64,000 nucleotides of DNA from Ideonella_A intermedia_A (GTDB lineage: Bacteria > Pseudomonadota > Gammaproteobacteria > Burkholderiales > Burkholderiaceae_C), in assembly GCA_943370175.1 (NCBI GenBank), contig CALRPU020000002.1:62001-126000 (forward strand), read 5' to 3'. This document shows positions 55,004-63,369 of the stretch, in pieces. Under the pieces are notes generated by a model that was given only the letters and a program-made list of their open reading frames with translations, had not been told where the DNA came from and searched no databases. Position 1 is the stretch's first letter. Every line of letters starts with the position of its first letter. The translations under genes and the position numbers were made by a program.

Positions 55004-55654
55004 TCAGGGCGCCAAGCGTTCCCGCACCCAGGCCGACCCGGCGTCGCCCGCCTCAGCGCGGCGGTAGCGCAGGCGGTCGTGGAGACGCGACGGGCGGCCT
55101 TGCCAGAACTCCCAACGGTCCGGCACCAGCCGGTAGCCACCCCAGTGGGGCGGCCGCGGCGGGTTCATCAGGTGCATTGCCCCCACCTTGGCGGCGTTCG
55201 CCACCAGCACGGCACGGGAACTGATGACCTCGCTTTGCGGCGATGCCCAGGCGCCGATGCGCGAGTCCACTGGACGGCTGTGGAAGTAGGTGTCGGACTC
55301 ATCCGCGCTGACCGGCTCGACGCGCCCCTCGATGCGCACGACGCGCTCCAGTTCGACCCAATGGAACTGGAGCGCGGCGAACGGGTTGTGCGCCAACTCG
55401 CGGCCCTTTCGACTTTGGTAGTTGGTGAACCAGACGATGCCTCGCTCGTCGCAGCCCTTGATCAGCACGACGCGGGTCGACGGCCGGCCATCGGCGCCGA
55501 CCGTGGCCAGGGTCATGGCGTTGGGTTCGGGGAGCTGCGCGTCGAGGGCCTGTTGCAGCCAGGTCTGGAACTGGCCCAGCGGGTCGGGGTTCGAGGCGTG
55601 CTCGTCGAGTTCACCGCGCTCATAGCTCTTTCTCAGGTCGGCAAGGGTGCTCAT
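55004..55654 (-). CDS. pdxH: Pyridoxamine 5'-phosphate oxidase
   Basis: PdxH oxidises pyridoxamine or pyridoxine 5'-phosphate to PLP with FMN. The 216-residue product contains RVVLIKGCDERGIVWFTNYQ (FMN and substrate region), SRKGRELAHNPFAALQFHW and the C-terminal PDRWEFWQGRPSRLHDR with ending RLAP. These are family hallmarks, and the length is normal. It stands alone. Confidence 0.97.
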   Translation of the reverse strand: MSTLADLRKSYERGELDEHASNPDPLGQFQTWLQQALDAQLPEPNAMTLATVGADGRPSTRVVLIKGCDERGIVWFTNYQSRKGRELAHNPFAALQFHWVELERVVRIEGRVEPVSADESDTYFHSRPVDSRIGAWASPQSEVISSRAVLVANAAKVGAMHLMNPPRPPHWGGYRLVPDRWEFWQGRPSRLHDRLRYRRAEAGDAGSAWVRERLAP

Positions 55655-55802
55655 GCGCCCGAGTTTACGGGGCCGGTCGGGCTATCACAGTTCACAAGGC
55701 CGCGTGCCGTGCAGACTTGCCTGATTGCGCGTATACCCTCGGGTTTATCCATCATCACCTGGCCGCCGCGGACCCGCGCTGGCCTCCATTGCGGGAGCAC
55801 GC

Positions 55803-56264
55803 ATGACCACCTTGAACGTCAATGGCGCGGTGAAAACCGTTGATGCCGATCCATCCACACCCATCCTCTGGGCCCTTCGGGATGAGCTCCAGCTGACCGG
55901 CACCAAGTTCGGCTGTGGTGCGGCGCTGTGCGGCGCCTGCACCGTGCACCTGGATGGCCAGGCCATTCGATCCTGCGTCACGCCGATGAGCGCGGCCGCC
56001 AACGGCAAGATCACCACCATCGAGGCCATCGGCAATGACCCTGTGGGGCGTGCGGTGCAGGCCGCCTGGGTCAAGCACGACGTGGCCCAGTGCGGCTACT
56101 GCCAGAGCGGCCAGGTCATGAGCGCCACCGCCTTGCTGAAGTCGAACCGCAAGCCGAGCGACGCCGACATCGACGCCGCCATGTCGGGCAATGTGTGCCG
56201 ATGTGGCACTTACGCGCGCATCCGCGCCGCCATCCACGACGCCGCCCGCGGCCTCGCTGCCTGA
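55803..56264 (+). CDS. Mo-hydroxylase (2Fe-2S) small subunit, IorA-like
   Basis: The 153-residue product has both [2Fe-2S] clusters of xanthine-oxidase-family small subunits. The plant-type cluster has Cys38, Cys43, Cys46 and Cys58, and the helical cluster has Cys97, Cys100, Cys132 and Cys134 (CGYCQ and VCRCGTYARI). It passes electrons from the Mo site of the next gene's product. It resembles isoquinoline 1-oxidoreductase alpha. The large subunit starts 23 bases downstream. A short inverted repeat TATACCC-TC-GGGTTTA is 56 bases upstream. Confidence 0.9.
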   Translation: MTTLNVNGAVKTVDADPSTPILWALRDELQLTGTKFGCGAALCGACTVHLDGQAIRSCVTPMSAAANGKITTIEAIGNDPVGRAVQAAWVKHDVAQCGYCQSGQVMSATALLKSNRKPSDADIDAAMSGNVCRCGTYARIRAAIHDAARGLAA

Positions 56265-56287
56265 GCGCCCGCAACAAGGACATCCCC

Positions 56288-58537
56288 ATGAACGTCGATC
56301 ACCTGATGCACCGCGCCGCCCATGCTTTGGCCGGCGGCGGTTCCCAATCCAACCTGGCGCAAGCCCAGACCGCCAGCGGCCTGCAGCGCCGGCAGTTTCT
56401 GAAGCTTGGCGCCGCCTCGGGCTTCGCGCTCGGCGCCTTTCCCGTTGTCGCGCAAAACGCCGCCGCGCCGGCGGCTCTGAAGCCCGCGCAACAACCCAGC
56501 GCCTTCCTGCGCATCGACCCCAACGGCCTCGTCACCGTGCAGGTCAACCGGCTGGATTTCGGCCAGGGCACGCTGACCGGCCTGCCGATGTTGGTCGCCG
56601 AGGAACTGGACGCCGACTGGTCCCAGGTGCGCGCCGAACTGGCGCCAGCCGGTGAGGCCTACAAGGACCTGAACTTCGGCCTGCAAATGACCGGTGGGTC
56701 GACGGGCCTGGCCAATTCCTATGTGCAGTACCGCGAGCTCGGTGCCCGCACCCGCGCCATGTTGGTGGCTGCAGCCGCCCAGCGCTTCAAGGTGGACCCG
56801 GCGTCGATCACCGTGGCCAATGGCGTGGTCTCCGCCGGCAACCATAAGGCCAGCTTCGGCGAGCTGGCCGCGGCCGCCATGCAGCAGCCGGTGCCGGCCA
56901 CGGTGAGCCTGAAGGACCCGGCGCGCTTCAACCGCATCGGCAAGCCCACGGGGCGGCTGGACGCGGTGGCCAAGTCAACTGGCCAGCAGGGCTTCGGCAT
57001 TGACGCGCGCGCGCCCGGCATGAAGACCGTGCTGGTCGTGCATCCCCCGGTCTTTGGCGCCAAGCTCAAGTCCTTCGAGTTGCCAGCCAACGCGGCGGGC
57101 ACCGGCCCGCGCGACAAGGTGGTGGCCTTGAAGGTCAACCTCGACCGCGGCGCCACCGGCGTGGCCGTCATCGCCGACACCTACTGGCGCGCCAAGACCG
57201 CGCGCGACGCCTTGAAAGTGGCGTGGGACAGCAGCGGTGTGGAAAAGGTCGACACCGACCGGCAGCTCGCCGCCTGGCGCGACCTGGCCCGCCAGCCGGG
57301 CACCAAGGTGCGCGACGCCGACACCACGAAGATCGCCAACGCGCCGAAGAAGATCACCGCCGAGTTCACCTTCCCCTACCTGGCGCATGCGCCGATGGAG
57401 CCGCTGAACTGCCTGATCGAGTTGAGCGACACCGGGTGCAAGCTGCAGGTGGGGTCGCAGTTTCAGACCATCGATCAGGCCACCGTGGCCGCCGTGCTGG
57501 GCCTGAAGCCGGAGCAGGTGCAGTTGTCCACGTTGATGGCCGGCGGCGGCTTTGGCCGACGCGCCGTGCCCACTTCCGACTATTTGGCCGAAGCGGCGCA
57601 CGTCGCCAAAGCCTGGAAGGCCGCCGGTCGCACCGAGCCGTTGAAGCTGGTGTGGAGCCGCGAAGACGACATCAAGGGCGGCTACTACCGCCCGATGCAC
57701 GTGCACCGTGCCGAGATCGGCTTCGATGCCCAGGGCAACGTGCTGGGCTGGGCTCACCGCATCGTCGGCCAGTCCATCGTCACTGGAACCCCGTTCGAGG
57801 CGTTTCTCGTGAAGAACGGTGTCGACAACACCATGGTCGAAGGCGTGGCCGACACCCCGTACAACCTGCCTTTGAGCCTGGAGGTGCACCACCCGAAGGT
57901 CAACGTGCCGGTGCTGTGGTGGCGCTCGGTGGGTCACACCCACACCGCCTATGTGATGGAGACCTTGATCGACGAGATCGCGCGCACGACCGGGCAGGAC
58001 CCGGTCGCCTACCGGCGCCGCCTGCTCGGCGACAAGCACAAGCGTCATCTGGCGGCGCTGGACCTGGCCGTGACCCAGTCAGGCTATGGCACGCGCAAGC
58101 TGGACGCCGGCCGCGCCTGGGGCGTGGCCGTGCACGAGTCATTCAACTCCGTGGTGGCCTATGTGGTTGAAGCTTCGGTGACCAACGGGCAGCCGGTGCT
58201 TCACCGGGTGACCGCGGGCGTGCACTGCAACACCGCGGTCAACCCGATGTCGGTCGAAGCCCAAGTGCAAGGGGCGGCGCTGATGGGGCTGGGCACGACG
58301 CTGGCGGGCGCGGCCATCACCCTGAAAGACGGTGTGGTCCAGCAAAGCAACTTTGGCGACTACACCGTGGCCCGCATGCCGCAGATGCCCGAGGTGGCCG
58401 TGCACATCGTGCCCAGCACCGAGCCGCCCACCGGCATGGGCGAGCCGGGTCTGCCGCCGTTGGCGCCCGCCTTCGCCAACGCGCTGGCGGCGCTGACCGG
58501 CAAGCCGCAGCGGTCGTTGCCGTTTGTGATGGCATGA
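56288..58537 (+). CDS. Mo-hydroxylase molybdopterin-binding large subunit, IorB-like
   Basis: The 749-residue product has a twin-arginine signal (Arg34-Arg35 in LQRRQFLKLGAASG), so the folded enzyme is exported to the periplasm. The rest is the molybdopterin-binding part of the xanthine dehydrogenase superfamily, closest to isoquinoline 1-oxidoreductase beta and periplasmic aldehyde oxidases. The catalytic glutamate is Glu719 in TGMGEPGLPPLAPAFANAL (shown in part). It would hydroxylate an N-heterocycle or oxidise an aldehyde; the substrate is unknown. No FAD subunit or dedicated cytochrome is in the operon. Confidence 0.9.
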   Translation: MNVDHLMHRAAHALAGGGSQSNLAQAQTASGLQRRQFLKLGAASGFALGAFPVVAQNAAAPAALKPAQQPSAFLRIDPNGLVTVQVNRLDFGQGTLTGLPMLVAEELDADWSQVRAELAPAGEAYKDLNFGLQMTGGSTGLANSYVQYRELGARTRAMLVAAAAQRFKVDPASITVANGVVSAGNHKASFGELAAAAMQQPVPATVSLKDPARFNRIGKPTGRLDAVAKSTGQQGFGIDARAPGMKTVLVVHPPVFGAKLKSFELPANAAGTGPRDKVVALKVNLDRGATGVAVIADTYWRAKTARDALKVAWDSSGVEKVDTDRQLAAWRDLARQPGTKVRDADTTKIANAPKKITAEFTFPYLAHAPMEPLNCLIELSDTGCKLQVGSQFQTIDQATVAAVLGLKPEQVQLSTLMAGGGFGRRAVPTSDYLAEAAHVAKAWKAAGRTEPLKLVWSREDDIKGGYYRPMHVHRAEIGFDAQGNVLGWAHRIVGQSIVTGTPFEAFLVKNGVDNTMVEGVADTPYNLPLSLEVHHPKVNVPVLWWRSVGHTHTAYVMETLIDEIARTTGQDPVAYRRRLLGDKHKRHLAALDLAVTQSGYGTRKLDAGRAWGVAVHESFNSVVAYVVEASVTNGQPVLHRVTAGVHCNTAVNPMSVEAQVQGAALMGLGTTLAGAAITLKDGVVQQSNFGDYTVARMPQMPEVAVHIVPSTEPPTGMGEPGLPPLAPAFANALAALTGKPQRSLPFVMA

Positions 58538-58594
58538 CGCGATGACCTGAGCCCCCGATCCCCACAACAACTTACGGGGAAGGCCTTAAGTGAA

Positions 58595-58639
58595 GGCCCT
58601 CTGGCTGGGCGCCGGCAGAGGGCCGATGCTTCATGCATC
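58595..58639 (+). other. Two hairpins between the Mo-hydroxylase and the cytidylyltransferase gene
   Basis: GGCCCTCTG (58595-58603) pairs with CAGAGGGCC (58616-58624); directly after it GATGC (58625-58629) pairs with GCATC (58635-58639). They lie in the 156-base gap. Partial termination or mRNA processing may set the ratio of enzyme to maturation factor (inference). Confidence 0.45.
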
Positions 58640-58693
58640 GCCGAGCCCACGCGGGTGGGCACTGGCACATTCATTCAAGGAAGGGACGGGACC

Positions 58694-59338
58694 ATGAAGG
58701 CGCGACCAGCGGTCATCGTGCTCGCTGCGGGGCTGGGGTCGCGTTTTCGTGGGCCGGGTCACAAACTGGAGCAGGACTTTGGCCAGACCACCGTGCTGGG
58801 CACGACCCTGCGCCACGCCGTGGCGACCCACTTGAGCGTGGTTGTCGTCACCACGGCGATGCTCGCGGAGGTGGCCTGCCGTCATGTGGCCTCGCGCGAC
58901 GTGGTCGTGCTGCCCAAGGCGGACGGCCAGTCCGCCGAGCCGCTTGGCATGGGGTATTCGATCGCGGCCGGTGTGGCGGCCCGCGCGCACGCCGCGGGCT
59001 GGTTGGTGCTGCCAGGCGACATGCCGATGGTCGCCCCCGAGACCATGCAGGCGGTCGCCCGGCAGCTGACCGACCACCCCGTGGCATATGCCCAGCACCG
59101 CGGTCGCCGCGGGCACCCGGTGGGTTTCTCGGCCGAGCTGTACTCAGAGCTCGTGGTGCTCACCGGCGACGAGGGCGCGCGGCGCCTGCTGGCGCGCTAC
59201 CCCGCGTTCGCAGTCGAGGTCGACGACCCGGGGATCCTCGTCGACGTCGACACCGAGGCCGACCTGGCACGGGTGCGTCAGACGCAGGTCGATCGCAGCG
59301 TGGCCGTGTCAGCGGTCGAGGTTCCCCCGGTGCCTTGA
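58694..59338 (+). CDS. Molybdenum cofactor cytidylyltransferase, MocA-like
   Basis: The 214-residue product is a nucleotidyltransferase with VIVLAAGLGSRFRGPGHKLEQ at the N-terminus and LVLPGDMPMVAPETM in the middle. These match MocA and MobA-related enzymes. MocA makes molybdopterin cytosine dinucleotide for xanthine-oxidase-family enzymes. Placement just after a Mo-hydroxylase supports that role. The second glycine of the classical KxLL motif region is altered (GPGHKLEQDF). ATG 58694 is preceded by AAGGGACGGGACC. Confidence 0.82.
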   Translation: MKARPAVIVLAAGLGSRFRGPGHKLEQDFGQTTVLGTTLRHAVATHLSVVVVTTAMLAEVACRHVASRDVVVLPKADGQSAEPLGMGYSIAAGVAARAHAAGWLVLPGDMPMVAPETMQAVARQLTDHPVAYAQHRGRRGHPVGFSAELYSELVVLTGDEGARRLLARYPAFAVEVDDPGILVDVDTEADLARVRQTQVDRSVAVSAVEVPPVP

Positions 59339-59348
59339 GGCGGGCGCT

Positions 59349-59954
59349 TCAAAGCAAACCGTGCTGACCGGCCAGCCGAACCAGCCGCTCGACCTCGTGG
59401 TCGCGAATGCCGCAGCGGCGCAGCCCGAGGGCGGTTTCATGCAGGTAATCGAGCGTGCTGCCGTACCGTCCCCGTGCATGGCGAAGGATGCTCAGCATCG
59501 CCTCGTCTGCCACGGGTTCGAGGTAATTCGGGCTGGTGTGGCTGAGCGTGAAGGCCAGCGCCTTGACCGTGCCTTGCGCGGTCTGGCACGCCAGCCACCG
59601 GGGGTCGTAGACGCCGGTGGGCATTTCGCGCAGCCACAGGCGGTCCAGCTCGGCGTTGGCGCGCTCGGGGTCCAATCGGTAGGCCATGCCGCGGCATGAA
59701 CCGCCGCGCACCAGCGCAAACACCAGGCCGGGGCAGCTTGGCGTGCCGCGGTTCACCCGCGACCCCATTTGCAGCGCGCGGTGCCAGCCGTGCACCCGCG
59801 CCAAGCGGTGCTCGACGGCGTCGAACTCGGGCCGCCAGATCAGCGAGGCATAGCCGAACACCCACAAGGGTCCGACGCCGCCCCAGTCGCGCTTGACCTG
59901 GGCCAGCATCGGCGCCGGGTCGCGCACCGGGGCGGGCACCTCGAGCGTCGTCAC
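59349..59954 (-). CDS. Gamma-glutamylcyclotransferase, ChaC family
   Basis: The 201-residue product has PLWVFGYASLIWRPEF (substrate-binding loop), GSRVNRGTPSCPGLVFAL, GGSCRGMAYRL and YLEPVADEAMLSIL. These are features of the ChaC-like cyclotransferases that cleave glutathione to 5-oxoproline and Cys-Gly. The start is GTG 59954, which overlaps the mltB stop in GTGA; ATG 59909 would cut off the first part of the fold. It ends a minus-strand chain of cell-envelope genes. Confidence 0.87.
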   Translation of the reverse strand: MTTLEVPAPVRDPAPMLAQVKRDWGGVGPLWVFGYASLIWRPEFDAVEHRLARVHGWHRALQMGSRVNRGTPSCPGLVFALVRGGSCRGMAYRLDPERANAELDRLWLREMPTGVYDPRWLACQTAQGTVKALAFTLSHTSPNYLEPVADEAMLSILRHARGRYGSTLDYLHETALGLRRCGIRDHEVERLVRLAGQHGLL

Positions 59955-61132
59955 CGCGCGGCCTTCACCGCCTCGCCCAGGGCGATGACTGCCATCGCGT
60001 AGTAGCTCGACCAGTTGTAGCGCGTGATCGCGTAGAAGTTGCCGGTGCCCGCCACGTAGGTCGGTGCGGCATCGCCGTTCTGCAACTCGATCAGGGCCAA
60101 CTTGCCGCCTTGCTCGTGCGCTTCGGTGGGCAACTTGGCGCCGCGGGCGATGAAGTCCACCGGCAGGAAGCTGGGCAGGATGTCTGGGGCCAGCAGCACC
60201 GCGCGGTCGCTCACGTCCACGGGGGCGGCCACGGTGTAGTGCGTGGGCAGGCCGCGCTGCCAACCGAACTCGGCCAGGTAATGTGCCACGCTGCCGACGA
60301 CGTCGGCGCTGTCGCGGTGCAGATCGATGCGGCCGTCGCCGTCAAAGTCGACCGCGTACTTGCGCAGGCTGCTGGGCATGAACTGCGGCATGCCCATGGC
60401 ACCGGCGAAGCTGCCGCGCAGGCTTTGCGGATCGCGGCCCTGGTCCTGGCACAAGCGCATGTACTGCGCGAGCTCGTCGCGGAAGAAGGCGCTGCGGTCA
60501 CGCCGCCCCACCGGGAAATCGAAACTCAGCGTGGCCAAAGCGTCGATCACGCGGAAGTTGCCCATCTGCTGTCCGTAGATGGTCTCCACGCCGATGATGC
60601 CCACGATGATCTCGGCGGGCACGCCATAGCGCTGTTCGGCCTGCTGCAACCATGCGTCATTGGCCTGCCAGAAGGCCTTGCCCGCGCGGATGCGGATGGG
60701 TTCGACGAAGCGCGCCCGGTAGGCGCCCCAATTCTTCGACGTGCCCGCCGGCGGCGGCATGATGAACCGCGCCACGCTGGGGATATAGCGCGCCTGCGCC
60801 AACTGCCCGCGGACCCAGCCGGCGTCCAGGCCCTGGCTCGCCGCCACCTCGTCGGCAAAGGCCTGCACTTCGGGTCGGCTGCCATAGATCACCTGGTCGG
60901 GGGCGTCGTCGTCGCGGGCCTCCGGGCGCGTTGACCGCGCGGACTTGGCCGCGGTCTTGGCCTTTGTCGCGGTGCGCTTCTGGGTGGCCTTGTGCGTGCG
61001 TTTGGCCTTGGCGTTTTGCGCCGCTCGGGCCTCTTTCGCGCTGGGCGCGGCCAGGGACGCCGTGGTGGCAAACGCCAAGCCCGCTGCCACGGCGGCGATC
61101 ACGAAGCGGGCTCGGGTCAGGTCAAGGCGCAT
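59951..61132 (-). CDS. mltB: Membrane-bound lytic murein transglycosylase B-like
   Basis: The 393-residue product has a signal peptide (VIAAVAAGLAFATTASLA) but no lipobox, so it is probably soluble in the periplasm. A basic stretch of about 45 residues rich in Lys, Ala, Thr and Arg follows (about 33-75). The rest is an MltB domain with catalytic Glu in IIGVETIYGQQMGNF, GAMGMPQFMPSSLRKYAVDFD and a C-terminal NWSSYYAMAVIALG. It cleaves peptidoglycan glycan strands. ATG 61132 is used; an open frame upstream lacks similarity. Confidence 0.9.
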   Translation of the reverse strand: MRLDLTRARFVIAAVAAGLAFATTASLAAPSAKEARAAQNAKAKRTHKATQKRTATKAKTAAKSARSTRPEARDDDAPDQVIYGSRPEVQAFADEVAASQGLDAGWVRGQLAQARYIPSVARFIMPPPAGTSKNWGAYRARFVEPIRIRAGKAFWQANDAWLQQAEQRYGVPAEIIVGIIGVETIYGQQMGNFRVIDALATLSFDFPVGRRDRSAFFRDELAQYMRLCQDQGRDPQSLRGSFAGAMGMPQFMPSSLRKYAVDFDGDGRIDLHRDSADVVGSVAHYLAEFGWQRGLPTHYTVAAPVDVSDRAVLLAPDILPSFLPVDFIARGAKLPTEAHEQGGKLALIELQNGDAAPTYVAGTGNFYAITRYNWSSYYAMAVIALGEAVKAAR

Positions 61133-61170
61133 GGCGAATTCGGTCGCTGAATCAGATGGATCAATCAGGT

Positions 61171-61189
61171 CATCCGAACCGGTCGGATG
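61171..61189. promoter_or_regulatory. Inverted repeat upstream of mltB
   Basis: CATCCGA-ACCGG-TCGGATG is a seven-pair inverted repeat, 39 bases before the mltB start (minus strand). The 152-base gap between this gene and the transglutaminase gene otherwise shows nothing clear. It may be a weak terminator or an operator. Confidence 0.4.
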
Positions 61190-61284
61190 CGGGCGCGGTT
61201 CAAGAAAGAAGTATCGACCGAGCTGTGCGCTTCGCCGACCGCGGCGCGGCCTGCGCACAACACCGCCGCGCGCGCCGCCACGCG

Positions 61285-63369
61285 TCAGTGCCCGGTGCGG
61301 CGCAGCCGCCGCGCTTGGGTTGCCACGGCGCGTGTCAACGCGGCCTCGGGACGCGGGCGCTCGTCGCGACCGTAGCGTTGCCGCGCCAAAGTGTCGAGCA
61401 GGGCCGCCAGCGGTTCGCCCGAGGCGCCGTGCCGCGCCCGCACGCGCTGGGCCCAGCGCTGCGGCGATTCGTGGTCGGGCGCGTCCAGCGCCAGGGCCTT
61501 GAGTTGCCGCTGCACGGCCCGCCGCTGGCGCAACCAGGGTTCCAGCCGCGCTCGGTCCCACGCCGCCCACACCGCGCCCATGAAGGCGACGGCGCTGAGC
61601 ACGATGGCCAGCAGCCATGACAACGATTCCCAGTCCGGTGTCTTGAAGCCCAGGGCCTTCAGCAAGTCGGTCTGCTGCCCGCGCGAGTAGCCCAGCACCC
61701 ACTGGTTCCAGCGGTTGTTGACGGCTTCCCAGGCGTTGCGCATTGACACCAGCAGCTCGGGGTTCATGGTGCCCAGCGCGCCCGCCATCAGCCCGGGCGG
61801 CGGCCGCAGCGACTGGCCGATGCGAACACGGTCAGGCGCGACCGCGGCCGTGGGGTCGGCCCGGCGCCAGCCCTCGCCGGGCTGCCAATACTCCGCCCAG
61901 GCGTGCGCCGAGCTTTGGCGCACGACGTAATAGCCGTCCACCGGCACCGGGTCCATGCCCTGGTAGCCGGTGACCACCCGCGCCGGGACGTCCAGCGCCC
62001 GCATCACCACCACGAAGGCGGCCGCGAAGTGCTCGCAGAAGCCTTCGCGTCGGTCCAGCCAGAACTCGTCGATGGCGCCGCGCGGGTTGTCGTCGCCATA
62101 GGTACCGGGCGACAGGGTGTAGCTGAAGCCCGCCGTGGCAATGTGGCTCATCACCGCCGCGGCCAGCGCATTGGCGTCGGCGTCGGCGTAGCGGGGTGTG
62201 CGCCGCAGCGCGGCCGCCCACGACAAGGTGCGCGGGTTGTGGCCCGCCGGCAGGTCGATGTAGTCCTGCAGGCCGACGATGGGCGCTACCGGGCCGTGAC
62301 GAAAGTTGGGATGCGCGTCGGCGACGAAGCGCAGGCGCTCGATCACCGGCCGGTCGCTGAGCCATTGGAGGTCGCTCGACAGGCGCAGCGACAAGCCCTC
62401 GATCGCCGGCAGCGCCGGGGTGGCTTCCAGCAGTGGCAAGGTGCTCAGGCGCAGTGGCTCGAGCGTCATCTCGTAGCGCACCGGGGCACCGGACACCGAC
62501 AAAGCCGCTGGTGGCCGCAAGGCCGCGGGGAACGCCGAGCGCACGCCCGGGCCGAATGCCCGCCACTCGGTGCCGTCGAACCGCGACAGCACCGGCCCGC
62601 GGAAGTACTGTTGTTCCGGCGGCGGCGGCTTGCCGCCGGGGCCGAGAAAGCGCAGCCGGATGGCGATGCTGTCGTCCTGCACCAATTCGGCCACCGAGCC
62701 CATCCGCATGCGGTCCGACAGGCCGGTGCGCGACACGCCGTCCTGCGGCACGCCCCACAAGGGACCGATGCGCGGGAACATCACGAACAGCAGCACCATG
62801 ATCGGCGCGCCGAACGCCGCGGTGCGGGCGGCCAGGCCGGCGGCCTCCTTCAGCGGTGGGCGGCCCACCGGCATGTGCGACAGCACCAATGCGGTCAGCA
62901 GGCCCCACACTGACACCACCATGGCCAGGGCGACCAACAGCGACTGGGAGTACAGGAAGTGGGTCAAGACCAGGAAGAAGCCGAGGAAAAAGACCACGAA
63001 CGCGTCGCGCCGGGCGCGAAGCTCGAGCGTTTTCAAGGCCATGAGCACGACGGCCAGGGTCACCCCCGGTTCCTTCCCCAGCACGCTGCCGTAGCTCAGG
63101 TGCGTGCCCACCGCGGCCACCAGCAGCACCGCCACCAGGGCCCAGCGGCCGGGCAGGGCGGACCCGCGCCAGGCGATCAGCGCGCGCCAGGCCAGCACCA
63201 CCGCGGTCAAGGCGCTGCACCACAGCGGCAGGTGGCTGGTGTGAGGCAGCACCGTCCAGGCGATGACCCCGAGCAGGAACAATGTGTCGCGCGCTTCGCG
63301 GGGCAGGCGCGCCCAGCGCGTGGCCAGTGGTGGTGCGGCCATGCGGCGGGTTGCGGTGTCGCTCAGCAC
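61285..63369 (-). CDS. TgpA-like protein with transglutaminase-like domain (DUF3488)
   Basis: The product of about 694 residues has six or seven N-terminal membrane spans (about 30-220), a periplasmic part, and a transglutaminase-like core with Cys in REGFCEHFAAAF, His in QSSAHAWAEYW and Asp in WRRADPTAAV. A last span (about 575-595) and a cytosolic tail follow. TgpA in Pseudomonas is essential, but its function is not settled. GTG 63369 is chosen because GGAGG precedes it by ten bases and it overlaps the upstream stop; ATG 63342 is an alternative. It usually follows MoxR and DUF58 genes. Confidence 0.87.
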   Translation of the reverse strand: MLSDTATRRMAAPPLATRWARLPREARDTLFLLGVIAWTVLPHTSHLPLWCSALTAVVLAWRALIAWRGSALPGRWALVAVLLVAAVGTHLSYGSVLGKEPGVTLAVVLMALKTLELRARRDAFVVFFLGFFLVLTHFLYSQSLLVALAMVVSVWGLLTALVLSHMPVGRPPLKEAAGLAARTAAFGAPIMVLLFVMFPRIGPLWGVPQDGVSRTGLSDRMRMGSVAELVQDDSIAIRLRFLGPGGKPPPPEQQYFRGPVLSRFDGTEWRAFGPGVRSAFPAALRPPAALSVSGAPVRYEMTLEPLRLSTLPLLEATPALPAIEGLSLRLSSDLQWLSDRPVIERLRFVADAHPNFRHGPVAPIVGLQDYIDLPAGHNPRTLSWAAALRRTPRYADADANALAAAVMSHIATAGFSYTLSPGTYGDDNPRGAIDEFWLDRREGFCEHFAAAFVVVMRALDVPARVVTGYQGMDPVPVDGYYVVRQSSAHAWAEYWQPGEGWRRADPTAAVAPDRVRIGQSLRPPPGLMAGALGTMNPELLVSMRNAWEAVNNRWNQWVLGYSRGQQTDLLKALGFKTPDWESLSWLLAIVLSAVAFMGAVWAAWDRARLEPWLRQRRAVQRQLKALALDAPDHESPQRWAQRVRARHGASGEPLAALLDTLARQRYGRDERPRPEAALTRAVATQARRLRRTGH

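Noticed and set aside
61133..61702. Upstream extension of the mltB frame.
   Set aside because: It overlaps the TgpA-like gene on the same strand in another frame and has no similarity; the signal peptide begins at 61132.
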